NCBI GenBank assembly: GCA_034769895.1
Contig: CM068369.1
Span: 144,729,574 to 144,793,573, forward strand
From: Magicicada septendecula
Taxonomy: Eukaryota; Arthropoda; Insecta; Hemiptera; Cicadidae
Reading direction: 5' to 3'
DNA length: 64,000 nucleotides
Shown here: positions 12,766 to 25,545 of the stretch, in pieces
How the letters are laid out: the number at the start of each line of letters is the position of its first letter
Numbering within the stretch: position 1 is the stretch's first letter
Translations under genes and position numbers: made by a program
The notes under the pieces: model-generated
The model's input: the letters and a program-made list of their open reading frames with translations, nothing else
Databases searched by the model: none
What the model was told of the DNA's origin: nothing

Positions 12766-13203
12766 AAAGCTTTTTAAAAACACACAATCACTTGGTAAGT
12801 TTGACAGTTTATTCTTAAGCTCTGACAATTGTTTCAGTCTATTAAGGTATTCTCAAAGTGCTGCTAGCAGGGTGGTGTAGGGTGGTGAACTATAAAAATC
12901 CAGTATAATAAGAAAGCAAAATCTAAGTTTAGTTTAGTTACATTTTAGATTTTGCATTCCAATTATACTTAGTTTTTATAGTCACTTGACTCTTCCCTAT
13001 ACTAGCTCCTGCAACCACTACAACATACACAGTTCACACACACGTCCTCATACACACGCTTAACACATGTTCACCACCCTACACTTTCTTTGTTTAGTTA
13101 TTCTTAGCAGCTTTTTGAGAATAGCTAAATAGGCTGAAAGAATTGTAGAGGTTAAGAATAAACCGTGAAACTTACCAAATTTGTTTGTGTTTTAAAAACT
13201 TTT
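12766..13203. repeat. Nested imperfect inverted repeat (foldback unit)
   Basis: Two nested palindromes share one locus. The outer arms are 12766-12890 and about 13068-13203. They match with moderate divergence over about 125 bp, for example TTGGTAAGTTT, GGTTTATTCTTAA and GGGTGGTGAAC with their complements. The inner arms are about 12889-12926 and 12945-12982, about 38 bp each, separated by roughly 18 bp. About 85 bp lie between the inner right arm and the outer right arm. The unit is typical of foldback elements or MITEs; a transcript across it would form a long hairpin RNA. Confidence 0.7.
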
Positions 13204-16200
13204 GTAGTAATATGTTTCACCAAGTGCCCAATGAGTCGTCAATCACTATCGTGAATATCAGGTATTTTATGGTTTTCTGTGGAAAAGTTAATCGATGTAT
13301 TATCCAGATTTAAACATTTTCTCTTCGCTTCCCCATAAAAAGACATAAGATTTTGTGCTTGTAAACGTACTTATTTACAAAAACCGTACTGCTTAAAAAA
13401 ATTATTACAATTTTTTTCATCTTCCTGCTTAATCATTTTTACCATCATATGAGTGGCTATCCAATACATAAATTCAATGTTTTAAGATACAAAATATTGT
13501 GAAGTTAGAAGTTTTTGAAATAAATTGCCATTACGTTTACAAGGTATTTCTGAATGGACGTCTGTCAAATATTTACAATACAAAAATATTCCAAACATAA
13601 TTTTAAATAGAGAATGGTAAAGTTGCTTCTCATTTAATGAGTATCAACTAGATTTTGAATAAAGTCTGTCAGAGTAGAAATTATTATTTAAAATTTCATA
13701 ATAAACTTGTGTTTGTAAAAATTTTAATATAATATCGTGTCTTATACATTATATGAAAACGTATATTTTAAACACTATGCAACGTTTCTTTAAAAAAGTA
13801 ATGTTAACTGTTTTACAAAAACTATCAATAAATTGAGACCGATTTAAAGTACCTAACTGCAATCTACAAGTTTTCTATAATATAGTAGTAAGTAAGAATG
13901 ACAAGGAAGAACAAAATCTCTGTGACTAATTTAAAAAAACTTAAATGAGAACATTTAAGAACATTTGAGTGATAATGTTAAGCAACACAGTTTTAATCTC
14001 ATAAATGTAAGCGAGAGGGGGAGAGGTAATTAATTTCCAGCGCAAAGTTGTTTTGCCGCTGCGGGCGTTTATTTCTTGTTAAGACTACCTTTTGCGTAAA
14101 ACATCGTACAATTTCTCCGATAACTGTTTAACATTGCTGGCTGTTAATTTGTTGAGAATACTTTAGATAAATGATAAGTAACTAATATAATTAGAGCTCA
14201 AAAGGCAAACACTTTTTGATTCGGTGTTGACGTAAGCAGTTTTTAACAAAATACAAAATTATAGTTTCATAGATTTTTACCTTTTTAATATGTCTACTAT
14301 ACAATAAGGATATCTGTTTTAAAGAAAGCGCACTTTGCTCACTTGTGGCATAAAAACATTCAACTTAATCTTGGTCAACTACATGACACTTTAATCCCTG
14401 GCACGTTGGTTAATTCAGAAAAACAAAAGTACATTCTGTTATCCAACACTTCAAAAATACATAGTAAGTGTTCTAATATTAACACATTAACCGAGACTTT
14501 CTGGGTTTTACTTGCATTGAAAAAATCAGTATCTGTGGTTAGTTTAATTTAAGCCTACGTTTTAAGATAATGTGAAAAACTGTATATTAGTATACTAATT
14601 TAAGAAATACTTATGAGTTACAAAGGAACAGATTTAGTTTGCCGCTGAGCTGAAGGATACAAATATTGATAAACTTGTCTTAATAATGGCACTACCAAGT
14701 CAAGCGTTGACTTAAAGCAGAATCACTTTAATATGTGTAAATTTACCACGCTTTTTGTTCTTGATTTTTGATTTTTTCAGTGATCTCATTATCACTGGTT
14801 TCTTATAAATCTCTATTTATACTAAAATACATTTAGTTGAAAAGTAAAATGTATTGAGTTTTTTTACTACGGTAAATTTTCCTTGCATAGTATTTCCATT
14901 AGACACTGTTTCGACTTTAGAAGACACGAGGCGGCTAAAAATGCACCTTGTATACTGTAATCTCAAAAAAACATGCTCATCAACATTTCTGCGGAGCATG
15001 AATTTTGATTATTTTCATTATGTGAGAAATAACGATGTTTCCGGACTAAACTTTCTCGTTTACTGGCGAGTTCATAGTCATATGCCAGTGCCGTCTTCTT
15101 ATCCGGTATTATTCTTATCAGAACTGTTTTCCTTTATTTTCATAATATTTAAAAAGTTTCTGAGAAATATTTAAACAACTTATTCTTGATAAGTGTGATA
15201 GCCAAATGTATTCTGAGGAATTAATTCACAAACCGTATTTATTTTTAATGATGTACTTTGCAAAATTGGTTTACACTTTTTCATACTCATTGGCATGTGT
15301 TGGGTGACTCTCATATTGCCATCGTTTTTGTTACACGGAAAAAACCAAAGTCAAGGTCATACCTTTTTAATAGATACATAACCGGGCTCATATAGCGCCA
15401 GACAACTTTTACTCCGATGCTTATGTATAAGTCAGCATTAGGTACCTAAATTGCCATAAAAAATCATGAGGACTACTTTCAAATATCTCTCGTATGTCAC
15501 GTTACCTAAATGTGAGCAAGCAAAGTGCGTTTGATAAATACAAATATGCTTACTGCATTAAAAAACATATTGGCAAATATTATAATTTTGTATTTTACTT
15601 AAATGTGACTATGTCAACACAGAATAAAATATTTGTCGTCTGTGCTCAATTTGCTTTCAGAGCGTTGTCTAAAAAAAGGCAAAGTGGTGATAAGCCGCTC
15701 ATTCCCTTTATCATGTTCGGTGAATGCATTGTAGAGCAGTAACACTTTGTAAAAATGCCACAATTACTTTTCTAATCTTGTTTAATACAAAGTTAAATTA
15801 ATTATACTATATATAGTATATAATGTTATTTAAATATTCCCAGTAAATAAATTACAAGGACTATTCTAACTAGGGACTGTTTCTGCGGGGCTGAGAATAA
15901 TTTTGGGGGGGGAAGAAACTTGCCTAAAGATTAAACTCACCATTTTCCTCAGGACTATTAAGATATGTAAGATTATTTCCGTACATTGATTTATACAATT
16001 ATTTATAAACCTTATTTGAACAGACAAAACTGACTTAGAAATAGTCCTACGCTAAGTGTTTATGGAATTTCACTAAAATTTGTAATAACTCTGGTGGTGG
16101 TGAGGTGGCTAATCCTCTTTTCCCCCCTTTTTATAACATTGAACGTAGTTACCGTTTTGCATTTACTGGATTTCAGTTTGTTTTAATAATCTAATTTTTT

Positions 16201-17718
16201 ACAAGAATGAAATGTTGATGAAAACCATAACTCATAACGTTCTAACTCGTAACCTACAAATTAATGTGTATATTATGTTTCAAATGTCTGAGGTTGGTAG
16301 CGAAAGTGTAAAAAACAGGTGCTGTAAGGATTTAAAAAATATAAGGAAAAAATATATCTATACAAATTATTTATTGTAATTTATTATTTTTTATTAACTC
16401 TTTCCTCGTTTATTATTTTATATTTACTGAGAATTATTTTATATTTCTTCGTTTATTTACATTTTATAAATACCATTTTAGCTAATAAACATATTTTGTG
16501 ACGATTACATTAAACATGTTACTGCTTTATGAAATTTTCCTAATTTTTAATAAAATGGCTTAAAGTAAACAAAATATTTTTAATGTCGCTAACGAATGTT
16601 AGATATTTTAAATTCAAAAAGTTTGTACGTAAAATGCTATGCTAATTTAACAGTGATAAGTTGTAGAGTAAATAGGAAGGTACAATTTTTTTTAAACAAA
16701 TAGTCTAAAAATATACCGTCAGTGTATGAATGTACCACATTTGGTTTAATACCCGCGGTTTTACTTTATTATGAAACTGCTTAACATATTCTACGTCTAA
16801 CTTATTTAAACTTATTTAACTTCATGACACGTTGTGGTCTACCCTAATGTTATTATTAACTTTCCAAGCTTATTAATAAACTTGACTAAAAATTTATCAT
16901 AATGTTTCTCAGCAAAAATCAAACTTTTTCTATACAATAAAAGTTGAAATAATTTTCTTATAATTATATAAGACAGTGGGACTTATTTATAAATGACAGA
17001 TTTAAAAAGTTAATCAAGTCATTAAAAAAGGACACAACGTTTTCTATACGTTTCTCCTGAAGACATGCTCAGCGAATGTGTGTATAACGTTTCAATTTAA
17101 ATAATAAAACTCCTTACATGAAATTAAAGTAAAACAACTTTCCTAGATTTATTTGATATCATTTAGTACAGCGAATGACTTGCAGCGTGATGTAAGAGAG
17201 GCTTACTTTTATACAAGAAGCTGCAGATTTAAATTAAAGTACGTAAATAACAGTCAGTCAGCTACAATACCAAAAGATAATGTCACCAGTGTTAGCGGGT
17301 TTTGAGACTTGTCTGCGTAAAGTAGCGTCGATATTTCATGGCTACATCGGCTGTACGAAGTGACAAGGTCTTCTACTAACATTTTCAGAAAGCTCTAATA
17401 AAGCTGTGTCACAATCATGGTAAACACAAGAGATCAAAGGAATTTGTGGCCACATGGGTACCGACGTCAAACGCTGCGCTGCATTCCTGTTACGGTAATG
17501 TAGTAAGCCATGCATGCAGCTACACACACCGTACAGCCTAGTCTGAACATAAACAGCTCACAAGCTTGAGCATACCGTGGATTATATCGTGCGTGTAACG
17601 TTATAAGCCTGTAGCATAATTCTCCTCCAAACTCTAATAGACAAATACTTCATAATGAAAAGATTATTTTATTTTAGTGCATTATCGATGTTTGAAGCTT
17701 ACTTTGCTATTCCATTTT

Positions 17719-17719
<1 letters not shown>
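13204..17719. other. AT-rich non-coding DNA
   Basis: Nothing coding is supported. Open frames at 14343-14552, 14854-15174 and 15494-15742 reach 69-106 codons, but they are AT-rich, isolated and have no family signature. A short G run lies near 15903. Confidence 0.5.

Positions 17720-17805
<86 letters not shown>
17720..17805. repeat. CT microsatellite
   Basis: About 42 uninterrupted CT units. The Ser/Leu-rich frame across it is an artefact of the repeat. Confidence 0.97.
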
Positions 17806-17806
<1 letters not shown>

Positions 17807-19616
17807 CCTTTCTTTCCCTTTCATATGGCGGTAAAGTAAATTCTGGGCCCCGTGGTCCGCAAACGCCTGTACCGTGGTTCCTTACCGCCGCAAACGTCTG
17901 TACATGGACGAATCCGCAGATTGGTGAATTGCCAGGTAGATTATATAGTTTTTAACCTTCCTATATTCTAAGATTATATAGATTATCATATTTTATATGA
18001 TAAAATTCAAAATTATCTGAATCATAGATGTAAACTTAAAACAAATTTTTCTTTAAATTATCATGAAAATTCATCTGTCATCACCCAATTTGAGTTTAAG
18101 CTATTGTTACTCTGTTATTATTAAATTATTATTATTATTATTATCATTATTACAGCCGGCAATCCCTCTGAGGAAGCGCTATTTTGCCGCCTGTTCCTGT
18201 TTCAGTCCCTAAACATGTGTGTGTTTCACTCCCATACCAACCTGTCATGGTCACATAAGCTAGAAGTAGAGACCTATTCGATATTTGGATTTCCTAATAC
18301 GGTTTACACTTTACAGACCCGTTTACAACAAAAGCTATAGTTTTAGATTTTGTTTGGATATGTTCAAATTAAAATGGTTATAATTTTGTAGTTGTTCCAA
18401 CACTCCTCTTTACATTTTCTCACTACCTTATTTAATTTTTAGACATCAAGGCGTAATAATAACATTTCATATTGACTGATAGTTATGATAATTACAATAA
18501 GACTGGGGAAAATGAAAAGCCATAACAAAAATTGTTTAAAGTATTTACTTTAAAAATCTGATATCCTAGGTTTTTTAACAAATTGTAAAATTTAAAAGAC
18601 AAAATTTAATTGATCCGAAGGTACTTCAGTTTTCTTAACAAACAGGTACTTGTCTTCATGCACTAAAACACGTAAAGGCAAAAGGAGGATATTGTTTTTG
18701 CGAGTGTATCTGTATGTTTTTCATTATTCAAATGAATAAAATTTCGAAAGATTTTAATCATTCTTTTAAGTAACACCGGGTGGGTAACTAATTTAATAAA
18801 TAAAAATGTCGACCGCGAAACAAGAAAAAACTATTAAAGCACGCGGGCTGTTCCTGCGTTTTCAGTCGTTAGTCATGAAAGGACGTTCATAATGCAAATT
18901 TTGTATTACATGGACAAAAAAAATCTTAAATTCTCTGAGTAAACATGGTAATAACAAAATAATCAACCAGCTAAATACCAATAAATGAATAAGTCATTAA
19001 ATTTCGGATAAACATTTTTCCCCAATATGCTACTCATTACTTATTTTTTCACTCCTTTATAACTCATTGTAAAAAATAAGTAAAGAATTTAAATAAATAA
19101 AAGTAAAACGTAAACATAATATCTCGATTGCGTACATTCTCTCTCTGCCCCCTGCTACTTAAGCATGCGTTAGATGTTGAGTTTTATTATAGTAGTTAGG
19201 TAGCATTACTGGAATTTAAAAAAGTTATTTCTTATTAGTTAATTACAATTAGATTTAATATTATTTTATTTTTAATCCTAATAATTGTTACGATAATACA
19301 TTGAATAAAGTATTAATCAGGCTTTTAACGTTACCTTTCCTTATGTTTTGTTTTAATTTTTTGTACTACATTTTGTGTATTAATTACAATTTGGATTAAT
19401 GGATTTGTTCGATTTAAATAAAATAATAACAATTGTGTAAACTTTTTTGACATTAAAAAACAGTTGTTAAATAATTTAAATTAAACTTAGTCGAGTTTTG
19501 GTTTAAATAATTGTAACTTGTTTGAGGGCAGGTGAATAAATGTAATTACTGTTTATAGTTACGGCAGCACAAAATGTTTTAAAATTGTAACCGTATAATA
19601 TGCTTTAATCACTTCT
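17806..19616. other. AT-rich non-coding DNA
   Basis: There is an ATT run at about 18121-18148 and a less AT-rich patch at 18155-18260 of unknown origin. I recognise nothing else up to the ATAT target duplication at 19617-19620. Confidence 0.5.
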
Positions 19617-19620
19617 ATAT

Positions 19621-20142
19621 TGTTAGCACGGTCTGCTCGATCGTCGTAGGTACAGTGGAAAACAAAATAAGTACAAGACACCAATTAAGTCACTAATCAC
19701 CCTTTAATTTTCACAGTTAAACAGTTCGTAATTAACAACACAGTCTCTTATAACAAATCAAATGAAAATTGTTCACACGCAAATAAATGTCAACTAAATT
19801 TTAAAACTCAATTGTATTACAATATACCGTCCGATTATAAAACATAACACTTAACTAATAACCACTTGAACGCTCACAGTAATATCGACCGAAAATAACT
19901 CGACAGAACGTCGTCGAGTACTGGTATTTATACCGCCCCAAATTACTAGATTATTCCATAATGCGTGTTAGCGCCAGAGTGTGCGACGCAATTACTTGCG
20001 GCCGTGACACAGTGAGAGCGGCCGCGTGAATTCTCTCACCGTTTAGCAAATGCGTCTACAACCACGTACGCCACACACGTTACATTCCGGATCCTTCTGG
20101 AACATTCGATAAACACGTAGATTGTTCTGTAATGTAGTAACA
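19621..20142 (-). repeat. 3' LTR of element A
   Basis: A 522-bp LTR. It aligns to the other LTR (24995-25541) with scattered substitutions. It lacks about 25-35 bp present in the partner near 25276-25310, and differs strongly over a short stretch around 20008-20055. The divergence shows the two copies have evolved apart for a long time. Confidence 0.95.
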
Positions 20143-20156
20143 CTGCCCCCTCCTTA
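20143..20156 (-). other. Polypurine tract of element A
   Basis: Directly upstream of the 3' LTR, the minus strand reads AAGGAGGGGGCAG. This is the purine run expected to prime plus-strand DNA synthesis. Confidence 0.8.
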
Positions 20157-21420
20157 AGCCTGTTCGTCCCGAACTGGCAAACCATCTCTGAAGTAATACT
20201 TAGCTAGGCGATCTAGGTGGACGACCTTGAACTTTCGCTGTCCTTCCTGTTGAATCCGATAAACAACATCGTTGATTCTTTTTTTCCCAGTATAGGGTCC
20301 TTCCCAGTTATGTTTGCAACTTAGGTGAGCGACCACGACGGCGCTTAGGGTTGAACAACCAGATCTGATCTCCTTCTTGGAAACCTACACTATTGCTGTG
20401 AATGTCATACCGAGTTTTCATTTTATCACTGGTAATCTTCAGCCGTCCTCTTATCAAGCGATTCATTTCTCGCAGTTGGTTTTATAATTGCGAGGAGTAG
20501 TTCTGTGGTTCTTGGGACTGTGTCTCAGGTGATCCGAACATCAAGTCCCCAGGAAGACGAATCTCCCGCCCAAACACCAATTTTGCTGGAGTCATGCCGG
20601 TTTTGTCGTGTACTGATGATCTATACGCCATGAGAAATAGTGCTATACGTTGGTCCCAGTCTGTTTGGTTCTCGTCAACAACCTTCGAAAGATCCTGTTC
20701 AAGTGTTCTATTGAATTTCTCAACCATCCCGTCCGACTGAGGATGCAGAGGCGTTGTCCTGGTATTTCGAAATCCGAGTAGTCGGCATAATTCTTTAAAC
20801 ACTCCTGATTCGAAATTTCTCCCTTGATCCGTATGGATTTCCATAGGGGCTCCATAGCGGCAACAGAAGTTGTGAACTAACTGCTTTGCCACAGTGGTAA
20901 CCTCCTGATTTGGAATTGCGTAGGTTCCCACCCACTTAGTAAAGTAGTCCATTACAACCATGATGTACCGGTTTCCATCGTCAGTAACTGGGAATGGTCC
21001 AGTAATGTCTATAGCAATTCTCTCGAAAGGCAGTCCAACGTTATACTGTCTCATTTTACCCCTGCTTCTGGTTTGTGGGCCCTGCTTGCAGCACATATTT
21101 CACACGTCCGAACCCATTCCTTTACGTCGTGGCGAAGACGAAGCCAATAGAATCGCTTCCTTATTTTGTCAAGGGTTTTGTTAACGCCAATATGGCCTCC
21201 AGATGTTCCATCATGCATCTCCTTCAAAACAGACTCCACTTTACTTCGGGGAACTATCAACTCCATGACCACGTCTCGTCCATCTGCACTTTCCCAAGCC
21301 CTTTTCAGCAATCCGTTCTCTAAGGTGAGAGATTCACATTGTGCCCAGTATCGCTTCAGCACTTCGGAACCATGGCAGATATCTTTTCAATCCGGGCGAC
21401 GACCTTCCTCTTTCGCTGTC
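20154..21420 (-). pseudogene. Element A integrase (broken)
   Basis: This is the integrase part of Pol, which inserts the cDNA. It is spread over three open segments. At 21051-21362 an N-terminal zinc-binding region includes GGHIGVNKTLDKIRKRFYW and CEIC (HHCC type). At 20482-21096 lies the catalytic core, with Asp in AIDITGPF, Asp in HTDQGRNF and Glu in DGMVEKFNR; the last two are 36 residues apart, matching DD35E. At 20154-20336 lies the C-terminal part, with WEGPY and the end of the protein; this is the GPY/F module of Gypsy integrases. All three catalytic residues survive but the frames are disconnected, so no full protein is made. There is no chromodomain. Confidence 0.92.
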
Positions 21421-21599
21421 AAGATCGATCCGATGTCTTCATCAGTCATCTGTTCTTGTCGACAGTCTTCTGTTGTCCAGCCGTCTGCCAGAAAATCTAC
21501 CGTGATGGCTTGAACATATTCGCTTGAGTTTTGTTCTTCCTTTTTATGGCAATGTCGGCAGTTTTCCGGGCACGGTCTTCGTGATTAACAAGCAGACGC

Positions 21600-22095
21600 C
21601 CCTGCCGGTGTTGTACCTTGAAGTTGTATTTTAAATCTCAAGAGCCATGCAAGCGCGGCATGGTCGGTACGTAGTGAAAACTCTCTTCCATAGAGGTATT
21701 TATAGAAGTGCTCCAACGCTCGGACGTGCCAGCAACTCTCTGCTTGTGACGCAATAATTTCTCTCCGGTTTAGAAAGTGTCTTGCTGTAATACGCTATTA
21801 CTCCTTCTTCACCGTTTTGAACTTGAGACAAAACTGCTCCTAGACCAGTATTGCTTGCGTCTGTGTCTACGATGTACTTCCCTTTGGAAGCTGGAAAAGC
21901 GAGAATTGGCTGCGAACATAACGCAATCTTCAGAGTCCTAAATGCTTGGTCACACTCTCTCGACCACTGGAAGTTTCGTTTATTTTCCGTTAGCTCATGT
22001 AGTGGTTTAGCAATAGTAGCGAAGCCTTTCACAAAACGTCGGTAATATGAGCATAACCCCAGGAAACTCCGAATTTCGTGTTTACTCTTTGGAAC
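21600..22095 (-). pseudogene. Element A RNase H (broken)
   Basis: The segment 21700-22032 reads from the reverse transcriptase connection (FATIAKPLHELTE) into RNase H, with DTDASNTGLGAVLSQ carrying the first catalytic Asp. It then runs through SKTLSKPERNY and REL, the Glu-containing block, before the frame is lost. RNase H degrades the RNA of the RNA-DNA hybrid. It is continuous in position with the reverse transcriptase, and a frameshift near 21700 cuts it off. Confidence 0.9.
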
Positions 22096-22099
22096 TGGC

Positions 22100-22720
22100 C
22101 AGTCTCTTTCGGTGTCTACTTTATTAGGATCTATGCTAACGCCCGATGCCGAAACCAGATGGCCCAGATACTGTACTTCCTTCTGGAATAGAGAACACTT
22201 CTTCTAGCTTAGCTTCAGTTGTGCACCGTGAATTCTAGTTAGAACTTCATTAAGGTTTTCCAAATGGTCTTCGAAAGTCTTCCTGATCACTATTACATCG
22301 TCTAAATACACAAGGCAAGTTTTCCACGTCCGGCCTCGGAGTACCAGGTCCATCAATCTCTCAAATGTTGCCGGTGCATTACAGAGTCCAAATGGCATGA
22401 CGTTAAATTGGAATAAGCCACTTGGGGTCGAGAAAGCGGTCTTTTCCTGGTCTTCTTGATGAAGACACACTTGTCAGTATCCACTCTTCAGGTCCAATGT
22501 GGAAAACCACTGTGCTCCGGACAACGTATCGAGTGTATCGTCGACGCGAGGTAATGGATAGCAGTCTTTCTTTGTAACGTCATTTAACCTCCGGTAGTCT
22601 ACGCAGAAAACGCAATCCACCATCCTTCTTCGCTACCAGCATTACAGGAGAAGACAAAGCACTTGACGAAGGTTTGATTACTCCCTCTGTCAACATGTCC
22701 TATACTAACCGAGACATTTC
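22100..22720 (-). pseudogene. Element A reverse transcriptase (broken)
   Basis: The clearest part is 22204-22470. It contains TAFSTPSGLFQF, MPFGLCNAPATFERLMD and the active-site box YLDD, typical Gypsy-family palm motifs. Upstream, to about 22700, the translation is still recognisable in broken form, with remains of the DYRRLN and DLKSGY blocks. A stop falls after HGAQLKLS at 22204, so the enzyme is truncated. An open antisense frame over the 5' half is only a shadow. Confidence 0.92.
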
Positions 22721-22966
22721 CTCTTGTTTAGATAATGGAGGCCTTCGAGGAGGCTGGCGTATCGGTGTTTTGTCCCCGGTATTGATTCGATGTTGCACAA
22801 GAGAGGTTCTTCCCAGTGACTGTCAACGAACTGCAAAAGAATCTTTGAATTCGTGTAAAAACTGTCTGAGTTCTTTTACCTCACCACTTGAGAGGTCGTT
22901 AGAGGATCTGTTCAATAATTCTTGCAGTTCCTCTGGTAATTTAAAGTTATCCGAAGCACTAGATCT

Positions 22967-23688
22967 TCATTGCGTTATTCCGGCTACCCAGGCCACAGGA
23001 GTCAATTTGCCTAGGAGCTTATTGGTTTGTAAAGTGATAGCTTGATCCACAATATTCGCCACTCTAATAGGTACATTTCCGGTTTCGTCAGGTTTTACTA
23101 AACTTCTGGCAAATAGTATGCCCGGTTTGCTGACTACCTGGGGTTCCAATATAGAGCACTGATTGCCCCTAGTATGTACCTCGGTTCTAACAATGATGAT
23201 CTTTTCGAAGTTTGGCGGAACAGTTACGGCCACTTGGTTTATGACGTCCATCGATTTTCTGCTGTCGTCATTGTTGATACCATTACTTCTTCGCCTCCGA
23301 TTCTCAAGACATTGTTTCTGAGGTCGACTATGAATCCGTATACGTTCATAACGTCCACACTAAGAATTGCTTCATCCACAAAGTCTGCAACAAGTACTTG
23401 ATGATTAAACTCAAGTCGACCGAGGCGTAGGTGTATCTCCACTTTTCCATACACTTTTACAGGCCGTCCAGTAGCTGTTCGCAAGCTGCAAGAGCACCAG
23501 ATTGGCTTGAGATCTTTCACCACGTCGGGTGAAACCATAGACACAATAGAAACTGTTGCGCCTGTGTCAACTGTAATCGAGGTTGGCCTTTCTTGAACAA
23601 ATCCGGTAACTACCAAGCTCCCATTGTTTTTCTGAAGTGTAGAAATTGCGTATTGTCTAGGGGCTTCGTTCCTCCAGTTAGTCAGCAC
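22967..23688 (-). pseudogene. Element A protease and protease-RT linker (broken)
   Basis: The segment 23239-23688 encodes an aspartic protease with ITVDTGATVSIVS, the DTG catalytic motif, and a later ILSVDVMNVYGFIVD. A retropepsin cleaves the polyprotein. The frame ends after RWTS; a second frame, 22967-23251, continues with the linker that precedes reverse transcriptase in Gypsy Pol. A frameshift near 23240-23250 separates the two. Confidence 0.88.
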
Positions 23689-23699
23689 ACGCCCCGTTG

Positions 23700-24908
23700 T
23701 ACCGACTACTGCTCGTTTCCCTTCTGCTGAACTCTAACCCGACAATCCCGTTGTAGATGTCCAGGTTTCCCACATCTATAACACTCGGTCTTCCATCCTT
23801 TCTTACTTTATTCTGTGGCGCCGACCGTCAAGTCTCTGTTCCTTGTTCTTCTTCCTCATCGTCTGTGCTGTCGCGATCTTTTAGCGACTTGTCCAAACAG
23901 ACGCTGATTTGGCGGCACCAAATTGCTAGGCATGTACCAGTGCGTCCGCGCTGTTCTGGTGTCTTGCCATTCGTAACACTTGCTATAGTTCGTTATCTCG
24001 GACACCGGCAGTAAATGTCTGCATCGCAAAACTCGTTCGAAAATCTTCTGGCGTTTCAGGATAGGCCAGTCTAATTAGTCTGTCGATACTTGCTTCAAAC
24101 TCTTGAAGGCTGTCCCCGGAATGCTGTCGCCTTGCTCTCAACTGGGTGCAGTACACTTCTCGCAAATGTTTATCACCATACCGTAATTCTAGAGCTTTTA
24201 TCAACTCGGCATAGATGTTCTGGCTGTCAGATGGCACTTTCTGTAGTAGTTCTGCCGTGGGTCCTTTTAATGCGAGAACGAGTGAGACTGCCTTGTCTTT
24301 CTCTGTCCATTTATTTGTGCATGCAGCAGCTTCAAATTGGCGAAGGTATTGCCCACTGACTGCTTCCGTCAAAGGTTGGAGCTTAGACATGAACTGTCCC
24401 TACTGCGGGTAAAGTGACTTTCTCTATTAACTTATTTTCTGCGTCTTTTTCTGTCTTCATCAGTCTGTTCACAAAGTTGTTTTGGTTGTAACTTCAGGCA
24501 CTGCTTGACTTCATTTTTAATCTGCTCTTTTGTATTTGTAATCGAGTTTTCTATTTTTGTTGACATAGCTTTTTCCACACTCGTGGCTGATTTTTCTACT
24601 TCAGCTATTTTTAATGTCATTGATTTTTGTACCTCCGATATTTTAGTAACTTGTTTATTAAGCTCACCTCGTAGGAGACCCAATTCTGCGGTACTATGTT
24701 CTTGCATCTGTTTCTGCTCCTGTATTAATGCTTTGATGTCTTCTGTTTCACGCTTCCGTTCCTCCGTCTCCTGCTAACGTTTTTCATCCTGTCGTTTTTC
24801 TTCTTCTTCTGCCTCCTGTCTGCGTTTCTCATCCTGTCGTTTTTCTGCTTCTCACTGTGTCTGCCGCAGCAGTGTTTGTAATGCTTCCATCATCTGACTG
24901 GCATCCAT
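23700..24908 (-). pseudogene. Element A gag (broken)
   Basis: The likely start is an ATG at 24908 (MDASQMMEALQTLL). The N-terminal third is a highly charged, Glu/Lys/Arg/Gln-rich region that should form a coiled coil. It has in-frame stops at about 24856 and 24776. An open segment 24432-24707 continues the coiled coil. The segment 23983-24390 is capsid-like, with WTEKDKAVSLVLALKGPTA. At 23741-23786 a zinc knuckle CYRCGKPGHLQRDC (CX2CX4HX4C) is intact, with a stop soon after. Several further stops between 23790 and 23990 make this a pseudogene. Confidence 0.88.
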
Positions 24909-24978
24909 GTTTACCGATTAATTACGAATTACAAACTTGTACAAACTGTCCACTGTTTCCACTGTTAACTGTTCTATT

Positions 24979-24993
24979 CCACTTCTGACACCA
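24979..24993 (-). other. Primer-binding site of element A (tRNA-Leu type)
   Basis: One base inside the 5' LTR, the minus strand reads TGGTGTCAGAAGTGG. This is complementary to a tRNA 3' end, CCA included, and fits the acceptor end of a tRNA-Leu as I recall it. This is the ordinary priming arrangement and contrasts with element B. Confidence 0.8.
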
Positions 24994-24994
24994 C

Positions 24995-25541
24995 TGTTAC
25001 GACGGTCCACTCGATCGTTGTAGGTACAGTGGAAAACAAAATAAGTACAAGACATCAATTAAGTCACTAATCACCCTTTAATTTTCACAGTTAAACAGTT
25101 CGTAATTAACAACACAGTCTCTTATAACAAATCAAATGAAAATTGTTCACACACAAATAAATGTCAACTAAATTTTAAAACTCAATTGTATTACAATATA
25201 CCGTCCGATTATAAAACACAACACTTAACTAATAACCATTTGAACGCGCACAGTATTATCGGCCGAAAATAACTCGAACCGCACAGTAAATATATAGCAG
25301 CTATACTGAACTGAACGTCGTTGAGTACTGGTATTTATACCGCCCCAAATTACTAGATTATTCCATAATGCGTGTTAGCGCCAGAGTGCGGGGCGCAATT
25401 ACTTGCGACCTTGACACAGTTCGCCCGGCTTCTGGTACAGTCTACAAACTGCGTCGACAAGCACGTACGCCACACACCTAACATTCCGGATCCCTCTGGA
25501 ACATTCCATAAACACGTAGATAGTTCTGTGATGTCGTAACA
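24995..25541 (-). repeat. 5' LTR of element A
   Basis: A 547-bp LTR that should contain the promoter and start of transcription of element A. It carries an extra segment at about 25276-25310 relative to the 3' LTR. No specific promoter box could be assigned. Confidence 0.95.
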
Positions 25542-25545
25542 ATAT

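Larger units (their letters stand above)
19621..25541 (-). mobile_element. Element A: old, degenerate Ty3/Gypsy LTR retrotransposon
   Basis: This is a complete but decayed LTR element of about 5.9 kb, reading right to left. LTRs lie at 24995-25541 (5') and 19621-20142 (3'), both beginning TGTTA and ending TAACA on the plus strand. The 4-bp sequence ATAT stands directly outside each end (19617-19620 and 25542-25545), the expected target duplication. Order on the minus strand is primer site, gag, protease, reverse transcriptase, RNase H, integrase, purine tract. This gene order with integrase last is Ty3/Gypsy, not Copia. Many stops and frameshifts and clearly diverged LTRs mark it as old. There is no envelope gene. 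Confidence 0.95.

Noticed and set aside
17041..17105. Third Penelope-like signature (CCTGAAGACATG ... CGTTTC)
   Set aside because: No clear stem between the two halves and the GAAAC part is absent in the right orientation.
20960..24777. Plus-strand ORFs of 62-123 codons across element A
   Set aside because: They are antisense shadows of gag and pol, which have clear catalytic motifs on the minus strand.
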